A stretch of 64,000 nucleotides of DNA. Origin: Dromiciops gliroides. Lineage: Eukaryota; Chordata; Mammalia; Microbiotheria; Microbiotheriidae. Positions 54,905-64,000 of the stretch are shown here, one piece after another. The stretch lies in contig NC_057865.1 of NCBI RefSeq assembly GCF_019393635.1, forward strand, positions 301,768,885 to 301,832,884, read 5' to 3'. A model generated the notes under the pieces. It was not told the origin of the DNA. It did no database searches and saw only the letters and a list, made by a program, of their open reading frames with translations. The translations under genes were made by a program, and so were the position numbers. The stretch's first letter is position 1. Every line of letters starts with the position of its first letter.

Positions 54905-56130
54905 TAGAATGTATTATTAAAGGGCTTAGAAAAAGAAGCAGTGGTTGTCAGTAGCCGGCCTGGCTTCGTGAAGCGCAGGTTACGCCAGACTACGCTTGTT
55001 TCCTTGTTGTTTGAACAAGGTAACTGGACTGAAGGGGGGAATGAAGGGCCCAGTCACAGTATGCCTGGATTTCAGCAAAGGCCTTGGAGAAGCCTCTTAG
55101 GCTTCTGTGGTAGACCAGATGGAGAAGTGCACTCCAGAGATTGGAAAGTCAGGTGGATTTGAGACTAGTTGGCTTGATATGCGCTTGGAGGAAGGTCTCC
55201 AGAGGGGTGTCTCAGGGCACTCTGCACCAGGCTGCCACTGTGCAGTCTCCCATTTTTCTCAATGATTTAGATGCAGACATGGATTGTATTCAGAGGACAC
55301 AAAATTGGGAGGGAAGGAAATCAGTGACCACACTGGACAACAGAAGCCCAGGGGATTTGGACTGACTGGAACTGAGGATGAAAAGTAACAAGGGGAAATA
55401 AGGTCATACATGTGGGATCCAAACCAGCAGCTTCATACTTCTAAGCTGAGAACGAGTGAGGCGCAGTGAGAAGTACCCAGGGCTTTCAGAAGGAGAGTCA
55501 GCAGCAGGTTGTGGCAGCCAGCAGAACCGTCCTAAGTGTCCTCATAGTAATTAGCCCTGGGGAGGCGAGACTGCCCTCTGTCCTCTGGCCCCATCAGAGA
55601 CTAGGGATTCGGGTCACACCCTAATTCTGGGGGCCGGGTTCAGTTATGGGAACCACAGTTTAGGATGGGCCCTTGTACACTACAAGCAGGTAGGGAAGTT
55701 GGCAGCCAGTCTGGCAAGAAGACCCATGCCATGGGGGAATCGGGCTGAAATAAATGAAGGTGTTTATCCTAGAAGACAAGATGTGGTGGGGGTGGGAGAA
55801 GCATGGAGGACAGGGAGTGATAGTGATCTTTAACGGTATCAAGGGCTGCCGAGGAGGAGAAGGAAAAGAAGTCAGCTTGTTTGGTTTGGCCCCTGACAGC
55901 AGAGCTATGCCTAATGGGTGCAAGTCACAGGAAGACAGATTTCAGAATAACCCAAGGGAATATTTCCCAAGAGTCAGGTGTGTGAGTTCTCCATCCCTGG
56001 AAGTCTGCTTTACAAGCAGACTGGGAAGCTGGAGGGAGCATTCTTGAACTGGGTGGGAGGTTGGGTTAGATGACACTTCAGGGTCCCTCCAGCTCAGAAA
56101 TTGTGTGGATCTGTGATCGTGAGGGCTAGC
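54905..56130 (+). mobile_element. CR1/L3-type LINE, 3' third
   Basis: About 1.2 kb of a chicken-repeat-1/L3 LINE. The nucleotide run CGCCAGACTACGCTTGTTTC, then CTGGATTTCAGCAAAGGCCT, corresponds to the reverse-transcriptase segment around DFSKAF. The segment at about 55195-55285 encodes GVSQGTL and IFLNDLDAD, decayed forms of the CR1 GVPQGS and INDLD motifs. Further on, TTTGGTTTGGCCCCTGACAG and GCAAGTCACAGGAAGACAG mark the 3' UTR. The element ends in GGGTCCCTCCAGCTCAGAAA, the family's typical end. 5' truncated and long dead. Confidence 0.8.
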
Positions 56131-56149
56131 AGAAGAGAGATCATGTTCT

Positions 56150-56300
56150 TTATTTAAGAAGGAAGAAAACAGAAACCCAGAGAAGGGAAAATGACTTGCC
56201 CTAAGGCCCAGGATAGTCAGGGGTATATCCAGGCTGTGCCAACTAACTATATTATTCTCTAGCATCCATCATTCCATGTCTCCTGACCTCTAAGTCCAGG
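56150..56300 (-). repeat. Antisense MIR-type SINE
   Basis: AGAAACCCAGAGAAGGGAAA, ATGACTTGCCCTAAGGCCCA. Confidence 0.55.
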
Positions 56301-57020
56301 CTGTTTGGGGAGAGAGGAGAGAGAGGGAATAAGTATTTAATGTAGCCCCTACTACATGTGCCAAGCACTTTACAAGAATCTCATTTTATTTGACTCTTGC
56401 TGACATGAGACTCATGGATTCTCCAAGGGGACGCAAGAACTGTGTATGATATGAATCAGTGGGCATGGCCTTCAAGGCCTAGCTACCTGGTTCAAATTGT
56501 AGCTGGTTCTAGGGATAGGTTTGCAATAAGCCTTAGAAATAACCCCCTCTTCCATGCAGGGAGGACAGGAGCCAGAAGGATGGTCAGTTTAGGGAAGAGG
56601 AGGGCAGTTGGGCTTAAGGTCTCAGATGAAGCGGTTTGTCTGTGGAATCAATGCAGTATCAAAGACTAGATGGGGAGGGGCAGCTGAAGGAGCTTAATGG
56701 GCTTTGTGGTTGCCTCTGAGCTAGGTCTTACTCATGGTGCTTCATTCTTTGGCAGGAGGGGTTGGGAATTTCCAGGGCTGTTGACATACCTCTATTCTCA
56801 CCTGAAGTACAAACACTGATTCAAAAATCAGGGTGCTTCCTCTCTGGGGTGGCCCTGGTGATCCTGGATCCTGAAGTGGTCAAAATGAGCAGGATCAGCC
56901 ACAGTCCCCATCATGTGAAGGGCAGCTTTCCAAGGGGAGCAACCAACTCTCCTTTCCTCACTCCCCATTTGATTCTCATGCTGTCTGAGCCTGCTGACCT
57001 AATGTGACCATTCACTGGCC
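56301..57020. other. Mostly unique, no gene seen
   Basis: AAGTATTTAATGTAGCCCCT plus ACATGTGCCAAGCACTTTAC at about 56328-56375 is a MIR-like or repeat-start fragment. The rest shows nothing. Confidence 0.35.
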
Positions 57021-57024
57021 TTCC

Positions 57025-57500
57025 ACTCACTCATTCAATCAAGATTTATGTTCTTTCCTAACTTATCAAGCAAGCCCCTTCTGTGGGAAGAGCCCAGTGC
57101 CAGGGGTGAGGGAGATCCATGGCTTAAATAAGAGACATTAGTGGAGTTTGTAATCTAGCAAGGGAAAAAGTCCACAACAGAGCTCACCAGAGTGCACGGT
57201 ATATGCTAAGTGTGCAGCAAGGTGTAACCCAAGGGCTGGGCAAGGTCTCCCTAGAAAGGTCATGACCAAGCCAGGGGATCAGGAAGGAAGGCTACCCAAA
57301 GGAGGTGGGAGGGCAGAGCTACACAGTAAAGGCATGGAGGCAGGAAATGGTGGGAGAAGGGGGTCATTTGACTGGAATGGTCACTCTGCAGCAGGGAGTC
57401 ACAGATGGTACAACTGGAAATATTGGGAAGTGCCTAAATTTGAAGGGGTTTAAATGGAAGGCAAAGGATTTAGACATTGCCCTGATCTCCCCCACTTTCT
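57025..57500 (+). repeat. Ancient long interspersed repeat, diverged
   Basis: CACTCATTCAATCAAGATTT, GAAGAGCCCAGTGCCAGGGG and AAGAGACATTAGTGGAGTTT, followed by about 57240-57400 GGTCTCCCTAGAAAGGTCAT and AAAGGCATGGAGGCAGGAAA. The order of blocks fits the family at 11.5 and 59.9 kb. Confidence 0.45.
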
Positions 57501-57719
57501 GAAATGTATCTGGTCCCCTCCTCCTTTTGCTTAATGTGTTCCTGGAATCCTCTTAGCTGCAGCCTCTCTGAATTCTACCATCACCCTTCAGGTTCCGACT
57601 CGAGGCCACGTCCTCCTCCATGAAGTTCTCCGTGACTGTCCCAGTCCACAGTGATCTATTCCCCTTTCTCCATGGCTCCCTGAGGGAGTACTGCACCAGC
57701 CAGGGAGAATTTTGGCCCT

Positions 57720-57905
57720 GGAGAGTGGAAGGAGACCAGTATTTCAGAACTGGGGAGTTTGGGTTCAGATCTTAGCTTTGTTACTTCCTCAGTGAATCAC
57801 CTGGGCAAGTCCCTGCACCTCTCCCAGCCTCAGTCTCCTCCTTTTCTGATGTGTTATTGGACTTTTGCTCTTACTTCCCTTTTAGCTGTAAATCCATGAA
57901 TCTAG
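57720..57905 (+). repeat. Sense MIR-type SINE
   Basis: GTTTGGGTTCAGATCTTAGC, CACCTGGGCAAGTCCCTGCA, GCCTCAGTCTCCTCCTTTTC. Confidence 0.7.
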
Positions 57906-57979
57906 TCCTTCCAGCTCAATTGGGAGCTGAAGTAGGGACTCAGAATAGGGAAATGATCCATTACCCCACATTGCCCAGC

Positions 57980-58085
57980 AATTGATCAATCAATGGGGAG
58001 GCAAATATTGATTCAGCACCTACAGTGTGCCTGGCACCACCCTAAGCACAGAACAGGTGTTCAAGCATGGCCCCCGATCCATGAG
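57980..58085 (+). repeat. Interspersed repeat 5' part
   Basis: GATCAATCAATGGGGAGGCA, TTGATTCAGCACCTACAGTG, GCACCACCCTAAGCACAGAA. Confidence 0.6.
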
Positions 58086-59860
58086 CCAGTCACCAAGGAC
58101 TGGCCACACCCTCAGAGGGTTGAAACATGGGCCAGTTTATGGGAGACCATCTCATCCAACCCTTGGTCCCTTGCCTACCAAGCTCTGCCCCCAGAGCCCC
58201 AGGTATGGGAGAGTCTTTCCTAGAAAAGACATGGGGTGGGGGGGGCATGTCAGGTAAGATCTTGAGCCTCCAGGATAAACTAGCTGCCAGCTGGGGCCCT
58301 TGCCCTGGGGGGAGGTGAGGGATGCTCATGGGAGACACTGAACCAGAGGCCAGATAGCATCTGACCTACTCTGAGCATCTCACATGAAGGCAGAGAAAGC
58401 AGAGAGGCAGCTGAAGACTCGGGTTCAAATTCTGCCTCTGAAAACAGCCTGGTTGAGTCCCTGGACCTCTCCGTGCCCTGGGAAAAGCCATGGTTCTTCA
58501 GTGCAGATCAGCTACCAGTTTGCATTGGCAGAGGATCTCCTCATCTGGGAGACCTCTAGATGATGAAATCTGGCCCTGGACACAAAAGCAAGCAAACAAA
58601 CAGAAAACCAGGAATAAAGATATCTGTGGCACCAGGGCTATAATGGGGGCCTGGTAAGAGTGTGGCTGGGGGCATTTGCTGAGCTGAAGTTGCCCTCTCC
58701 CTGGGCTAACCCTTGTTCTCCTAGATCTTGGAGATGAGAGTTATTTGGAACCAGGAGCCCTCATTTTACAGATGAGAAAACTGAGGCCCACGTCAGAGAA
58801 GGGAGCAGTCCCAGGTGCCCCAGGGACCTGGTGGGAGAGCTGCCTGCCTGCCTCCCAGGCCAGGGCTCACTGCACCTGGCCAGGACTGCTGGGGTCCCAG
58901 ACAACTCTGCCTTTCCGCCTCTCTTGGCCAGTTCATCCCCTTTTCTGCTTCCATACCTCCTTTGTCCACATTCTCAGCATCTGGGATTAGAGCTGAATGA
59001 CTCCTGTTATCACAGACTCTTTCCCCCATTGCCTCTTGGAGTCACCCAACCTCAGACCTGGGAGGGGTCTCAGCGACTTGTTAGTCTGACTTCCCAGGCT
59101 GGTCTGGGAAACAAATACTCAAACTGTGTATTAGGACTTGTGGGTGACCTTTAGAGGTTAACCTTTCCCCCTCCCCAGCTGGGGTTGGCCCCCTGGCAGA
59201 AGGGTGCATGCCAGTGCTGTCCCTGGCCTGCCTCTATCACTTGCTGCTGGGGACTAGAGACTTTGCTGAGGGTGAGCGACCAGTGGCTTAATCCATCACC
59301 TTGGGCAATGCTCGTCCTCCAGCAGTGGTCAGTGGCATGGATGAACAATATGTCAGAGGGAAGAAAGAAGGCTAAAAGCGGAGTTTTCATGCAGAAAAAG
59401 CCAAGCACATTGACTTACACCCTGGGATAGGGAGCATCCTTCCATAAGAGACCTAAGAGGAAGAAGGAGAAGCTATGAGGGAAGAGCTTGAAATAAATAG
59501 TCCAAGGCAAACCCTCTTTGCCTTGGCTAAAACACGAGCCTGTTTCTCACTGGGAAAGGGTGAACCAGCAAGATCCCACCCTGAGTGAGGAGGGTAGCTT
59601 GGCTTCAGCCACTGCTGGCTCCTCTGCAGCCCGGGCTGGTGCTACGTGAGAAGAAGGCAGGTACTGCTTCAGCAGAGCTGACGTGTCCTCGGGAAGACAG
59701 GAGGCTCCCCCGCTTCTCCTGAGCCACATTTCTCTACTTCAATCTCATTGCTTGTCTGGGAGGCTCAGGAACCCCAGGGAAACTTACTCACCCAGGTTCC
59801 CAGCTCCAGTACAAGAATCGAGTTTAAGATCCGGGCACCTGTAAATTCCTTCCCACCTTC
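58086..59860. other. Gene-free stretch
   Basis: MIR-like pieces lie at about 58400-58480 and 58755-58800 (antisense, CATTTTACAGATGAGAAAAC). The rest is unique with no gene recognised. Confidence 0.4.
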
Positions 59861-59864
59861 CTTC

Positions 59865-60470
59865 AGAGAACGTTGATTAAGTGCTTGCTGTGTGCAAAGG
59901 CTCATGCTCAGCCATGAGAAGGGAAGGGGAGGAGGAAGCAGGGAAGGATCTTTAGATTGGGGAAGACACAGACCCCTGCCTTCCTGGAGGTCCCAGTCAA
60001 GTGCAAGATGAGGTATGAACACAGATAATGTTTGCACAAGAATAGAGGCTAGTGCATTAGAGGCACAAACAGTGTGTTCTATGAAGAGATCTCTACCAAC
60101 TGAGGCAATCAGGGGAGGCTTCCTGGAAGAGGCAGCCTTTAAGTTGGGCTGTGAAGGCTGTGTGGTAATTGGACAAGGTAGGGGGTGGTACAGAGTGAGG
60201 CATGACATTCCAGGACCTGAGGGACATAAGCTCTGAGGTACAAGAACACAGGATCAGCCTGGGGCACAAAGTGTTATCATTTGCCTGGAGTCTGAGGATG
60301 CTATGGGAGTGATAGGAGATGTGACTTATGAGTCAGGGGCCTTGAATGTCAGGCAGAGGAACTGGAATGTTGCTCACATCAAGTGGGAGCCATGGATAGT
60401 CTCTGAGCAGAGGAGTGTGTAACGACCATCATTCTGGTAATCACATGAAGAGCAGAGTGGAGGGGGTGGA
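59865..60470 (+). repeat. Ancient long interspersed repeat, long copy
   Basis: Starts GATTAAGTGCTTGCTGTGTG. Continues with CCCTGCCTTCCTGGAGGTCC, AATCAGGGGAGGCTTCCTGG, AAGAGGCAGCCTTTAAGTTG and GACATTCCAGGACCTGAGGG, ending near AGTCTCTGAGCAGAGGAGTG. This is the best view in the window of the middle of the family whose 3' part appears at 22.9 kb. Confidence 0.55.
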
Positions 60471-61590
60471 AGAGAGGGCTGGGACCTGTCTTAGGTTGCC
60501 CCCCAAGGCACAGATCTGGAACCCTGGGGTGGGGCCTGGCAGCTGGCAAAGCCAGTGGTGCTCCTAATGGGAATTGGCAGCCAATGCCAAGAGGCTGCAC
60601 TTCCTGAGCCAGGAGACTGTTCTCAGCCACTGGGCATCCCAGGCGGGGCAGGCTCTTCCTGAGAGAGGATCGGAGTGAGAGGGCCCCAAGATCAGAGACT
60701 GTGAAAGCTGGGAGGGACTTATATAGAAGGTGCAAAGTCAGAGCAGGCAGGCCTTAGGGAGCTTCTGATGAGAAGCTGCAGTGCCTGAGGAAGGTGTGGT
60801 GTTTCACCTGACCCTTGGAACTCCCTGAGGTGGCTGGATGGTGCTGGCAGCAGCCTTTCAGGGAGAGATGCCCTTGTCTCTCCCCTCTTCTATTGGCCTA
60901 TGTGGACATCAGCTCCATGAGTGGGGACTACCAATAACATGATCCTGGTTTTACACTCAGGAAACTGAGACTCAGAGACTTGATGGTGTCATGCTTAAGG
61001 CCAAAGAGTGAGTTAGAGGCATGCCCAGGATGAGAGCCCAGGTGTTCTTTCTTCCTGACCATCTGCCTGGCTTGCCTTTGGCCTTGCACACCAGGGAAAC
61101 CCTTCTGGGCTCCTGGCTTCTCTTCCAGCTCCTCTCAGGGGAGTTGTCGGCCAAACCATGGAGCTGTTCCTGGGCCCCAGTCCCAGCAGGTGGCTGGGCT
61201 CTTTCCTCCCCCCTGAGGCCCCACACACCTATGCCAACATGCCCAACCATGAAATCCACTATCCTTTGTCTCCTCTGCATCAGGCTCTCTCCACTTTGGG
61301 TGGCCTGAGATCTCCCTGGGGAGGTGGAGAGGAGCCCAGAGATGGTTCCCAGCATGGCAAGAGGGCCCAGCTGTGCTCCTGGCTATTCCCTCTGTGCTGG
61401 CTTCTCCAGCTCCCCCTCAGGGAGCCGTGGGCTGCTCCCAGGGAGGCTTTGCCTGTCTCAGGGGGCAGGGGGGCAGGGGGGCAGGGGTGTGCTTCCCTCT
61501 GGCAGAAGCAGGTTGGAGCCCTGCCTTTTAACTCTGATGAGAAATCCTGGGGCCCTCCCTGGGCTTTCCAGGAAACTTGGCATATACAAA
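60471..61590. other. Mostly unique, no gene seen
   Basis: A tail-unit-like piece lies at about 60690-60725 and an antisense MIR at about 60945-61030 (TTTTACACTCAGGAAACTGA). A short GGGGGGCAGGGGGGCAGG run lies at about 61458-61486. Confidence 0.4.
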
Positions 61591-61599
61591 AGACACAAG

Positions 61600-61805
61600 A
61601 CTGAACACAGAAAGAGGTGGAAGAGAAAGAGACACAGAGAGATGTGGAGAGAGAGAGCCAGAGAGAGAGAGAGCCAGAGAGAGGGAGACAGGGAGAGACA
61701 GAGAGAAACAGAGAGAGAAACACAGAGGGGTGGGGGAAGACAGAGAGAGATAGAGACAGACAGACAGACAGAGAGGAGAGAGAGAGAAGCAGAGGCTGAG
61801 ACAAG
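61600..61805. repeat. GA-rich low-complexity tract
   Basis: About 200 bases of AGAGAGA/GACAGAG words with interruptions, including (GACA)n near 61755-61772. The arginine/glutamate-rich and serine/leucine-rich frames here are artefacts. Confidence 0.9.
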
Positions 61806-62785
61806 CGCTAGAGAGAGCAGCAGAGGGTCAGAGGCATTCAGACGAACAGAATCCACAACCTGGGCTGAGCCCGGGATCTCCAGACACTCCTCAAAGCAGC
61901 CACGGAGAGCTGGGAGGGCTTTCCCCAGCGGGAGGCAGCTTTGAGGGCTGGGGGCGGGGCCGCTCTCTCGGTTCCCGATTCCGACTCCTTGGCTGGGCTT
62001 TCTTCCTTCTGCATCAGCCTGCCGAAGTCTTTCCCTGCTTCTCTGGATCCATCTTGGCTCCTGTTTTTCCAGCCCAGGGAGATTATACTGCCCCTGCGCC
62101 CCACGGTGTCTGCAGCTTTGCCCACACACAGGGGTCTCTTTAGGGAGCTGCTGTCTGTGGGGCCTTTTCTCCCCTTGTCCCTGACCCACCTGCCTAGCAG
62201 GGGATGTTTTGGGACTTGTTTGTTTATGACAGAGGAGTGACGGCCCCTCGTGGGAGTCAGATTCTACAAGGAACGGATAAAAAGCCACAAAAAGGCCACA
62301 AGACTGTGCATACAGGAGGTGCTTAATAAGGACTGGTGGGTGGATGATTCGGAGAAGCTTGGCAGAGTCCAGGGTAGGGGACCAAGTCCTCCTGTGACTA
62401 GGTGCTGCTGCCTCTTCTAGGGGTTGCCCCACATCTCTCCTTCCACTGGTTCCCAGGTCCCGGGAGGTGAGGGTGGAGGCAGCCAAGGGGAGGGCTGGGG
62501 GTGCTTCTACAGGTGCCCTGGGCCAGGGGGCCCCCACGGGGACTGAGTGTGTGCAGAGGGGGCCATGGGACAGTACCCGGGCCCTGTGGGGGGGGCGGGG
62601 ATGGAGCAGGGAGGAGTGGGAAGCTGCTTGGGGAAGTTCAGGCTAGATTCAGGACAGGCTCAGGCCAAGTTCTAGGAGTCCTGTTTGGCCCCTCAGGGCC
62701 CTGGCTGGGGAGGGGATCAGAGAGGAGAGCCCAGCACGGTGTGGTGTCTACAAGGGCTGCATGTGTTTGCCCACAGGCTGATGCT
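61806..62785. other. Unique stretch, no gene seen
   Basis: A repeat end word lies at about 62300-62335 (CATACAGGAGGTGCTTAATA). A forkhead-like TTGTTTGTTTATGAC lies near 62216. Confidence 0.35.
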
Positions 62786-63295
62786 ATCTCGGCCTTGTTT
62801 ATCCAAATGCTTTGATCTCCAGTTGAGTGACCCATCACTATTTTTATGTGTTCTGAATAATTTCTCCATGCCAAAGCCTTGACACTATGTGGGCTAGAAA
62901 ACTGAAGAACAGCAGAAGGCATGTGTACCCAGGCCCCTGACATGCAGCACACACCTGTGGGCACACAAGAACAGGCATCCACATGTGCACACACATAATA
63001 CACATTAGTGTGTTATACACATGCATTCCCCTGGCGCCAACTCCAACCTGATTCATGGATGTGTGTGAAGGCCCACATCTGCACTCCCATGTATAAGCAG
63101 GATGCGTACACATCAGATCCAGTGCTTTCTCCACACACAGAGGTATACACCCACCTACCACACATCTGCGTGTGTGCACATGCACACATATTTATACACA
63201 CACACATACACACAACTGCCTGCTCTGAATGTCTAATCACAGCCTTTGAACCAGATGTCAAAGGTCACAAGATCCCCTGCAAGGGCCAAGCACCA
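62760..63295. promoter_or_regulatory. Candidate intronic element with TCF/LEF-type words
   Basis: ATGCTTTGATCTCC (about 62806) is a strong TCF/LEF site, beside TTTTTATGTGTTCTGAATAA. At about 63240-63272 are GCCTTTGAACC (TCF-like) and GATGTCAAAGGTCACA (nuclear-receptor DR1-like). Between them lies a CA-rich stretch (about 62930-63215). The core patches are repeat-free. TCF sites in a Wnt gene intron would allow feedback, but this is inference from motifs. Confidence 0.35.
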
Positions 63296-63880
63296 GAGTT
63301 GGCCCCATTTCTAGGGAGGCTTTGAGGAAGTCCTGGGAGCCAAGCCGGGGGGTCCCCTAGAGATGCCAGGGGAGTCCCATTCCTTCCGTAACATGCCTGC
63401 CAGGTGAGCACCCCCCACCTTCCCTGTCAGGCAGCCCTCACTGAGAGCAGGTTTTTTCTGATGGACTTTCTTGGATCCGCCTCTTTGTAAGTCCTCTGCT
63501 GGCTGCCCTGGTCACCAGTACCTCACTCTCCACTGCTTCTGGTCCTGCCCTCTGAGTCCTTCATGCACTTGAGCACATGTACAGACCCCCAGCTATGGGG
63601 TGATCTAGCTGATCGGGGGCCTTCCTCAGAGGTGAGGAGTGGATGCCCTACACTGAATGTAGTGCTGGGGGGGGGGGGCTCAGTCTGTCCACCTCAGGGG
63701 AGAGGAGAACTCCCTCACTCCTAGTGGTGAACTCTCCATTTCTTCCAATGTAGTCCCAGCACACATTCCTTCTGGGGCATCTGGGTCTTTCTAGAACATG
63801 AAAAGCCCAGATTCTTTGCAGACAAACTGCTCTCTGCTGCCTCCTCTCCCATCTCAGGCTTGTGCCATTGACTTTTTGAA
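63296..63880. other. Unique stretch, no gene seen
   Basis: An 11-base G run near 63668. Nothing else recognised. Confidence 0.35.
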
Positions 63881-63884
63881 TACA

Positions 63885-64000
63885 AGGACTGGACTGGCCA
63901 TTGATCTCTATTCCATTTCGTGGCTCTGCCCCTTAGACCCTGTTTCACCCTGGGCAAGTCTCTGAAACTCGCTGGGCCTTGTCTGTAAAGTGGGGCTCGA
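63885..64000 (+). repeat. Sense MIR-type SINE, cut by the window edge
   Basis: CACCCTGGGCAAGTCTCTGA then GGCCTTGTCTGTAAAGTGGG. Confidence 0.65.

Larger units (their letters stand above)
40300..64000 (+). other. WNT7B: WNT7B intron 1, distal part, running off the window
   Basis: No exon encoding the conserved Wnt segment (ALSSVVALG, CNKIPGLAPRQR) is seen on the plus strand, so exon 2 should lie beyond the right edge. The long open frames at about 49.6-50.5 kb and 61.3-62.5 kb (minus strand) show no known domain. The interval is filled with SINEs, MIRs, a CR1/L3 LINE, microsatellites and enhancer-like patches listed separately. Confidence 0.7.

Noticed and set aside
61458-62537. 359-codon minus-strand open frame
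   Set aside because: Much of it is SLSLSL sequence from the GA-rich tract; the rest has no known domain.
40300-64000. WNT7B exon 2 inside the window
   Set aside because: I looked for the ALSSVVALG, CNKIPGLAPRQR and CQYQFRFGRWNC segments on the plus strand and found none.

Overview
The window looks like a GC-rich piece of a marsupial nuclear genome. The main reason is the repeat content. There are several copies of the tRNA-type SINE that opens GGCAGCTAGGTGGC and carries CCTGAGTTCAAAT and GACCCTGGGCAAGTCAC, two with a BovB/RTE-like extension, plus dense MIR-type SINEs, L1 3' ends and a CR1/L3 LINE. No species name can be read from the sequence. Most of the window is non-coding, and nearly all long open frames are shadows of CpG-rich or simple-repeat DNA.

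Two host loci are recognisable, both on the + strand. At 8.7-10.4 kb lie two microRNA hairpins, let-7a-3 then let-7b, 1.5 kb apart. At 32.3 kb lies the first coding exon of WNT7B (signal-peptide exon, 71 nt, ending in a GTGAGT donor) inside a large CpG island at about 31.0-33.6 kb. A second CpG island (about 39.4-41.3 kb) carries another ATG-initiated signal-peptide-like exon of 83 nt with a perfect GTAAGT donor. It leaves the same splice phase and so looks like an alternative first exon of WNT7B. I found no WNT7B exon 2, so 40.3 kb to the right edge reads as intron 1, and the rest of the gene lies to the right of the window.

Layout: 0-8.7 kb, unique sequence with MIR remnants, a 33-bp minisatellite and a candidate regulatory element. 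8.7-10.4 kb, the let-7 pair. 10.8-11.3 kb, a TG-rich array. 11.3-31 kb, a repeat-rich stretch (L1, SINE, MIR, one mariner MITE, one possible LTR fossil) with a small CpG-rich patch at 27.7-28.5 kb. 31-33.6 kb, the WNT7B promoter and exon 1. 33.6-39 kb, intron with microsatellites. 39.4-41.3 kb, the alternative promoter and exon. 41.3-64 kb, intron 1 with repeats, a CR1/L3 LINE and a few enhancer-like patches.

Three observations stand out. (1) From memory of human and mouse maps, let-7a-3/let-7b point away from WNT7B and lie over 100 kb off, whereas here they point toward WNT7B at about 22 kb. A single inversion would explain both differences. (2) WNT7B shows two phase-matched first exons that would give different signal peptides. 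(3) The 3' tails of MIR-type SINEs have repeatedly grown into arrays of a unit of about 33 bp, at eight or more places in this one window.
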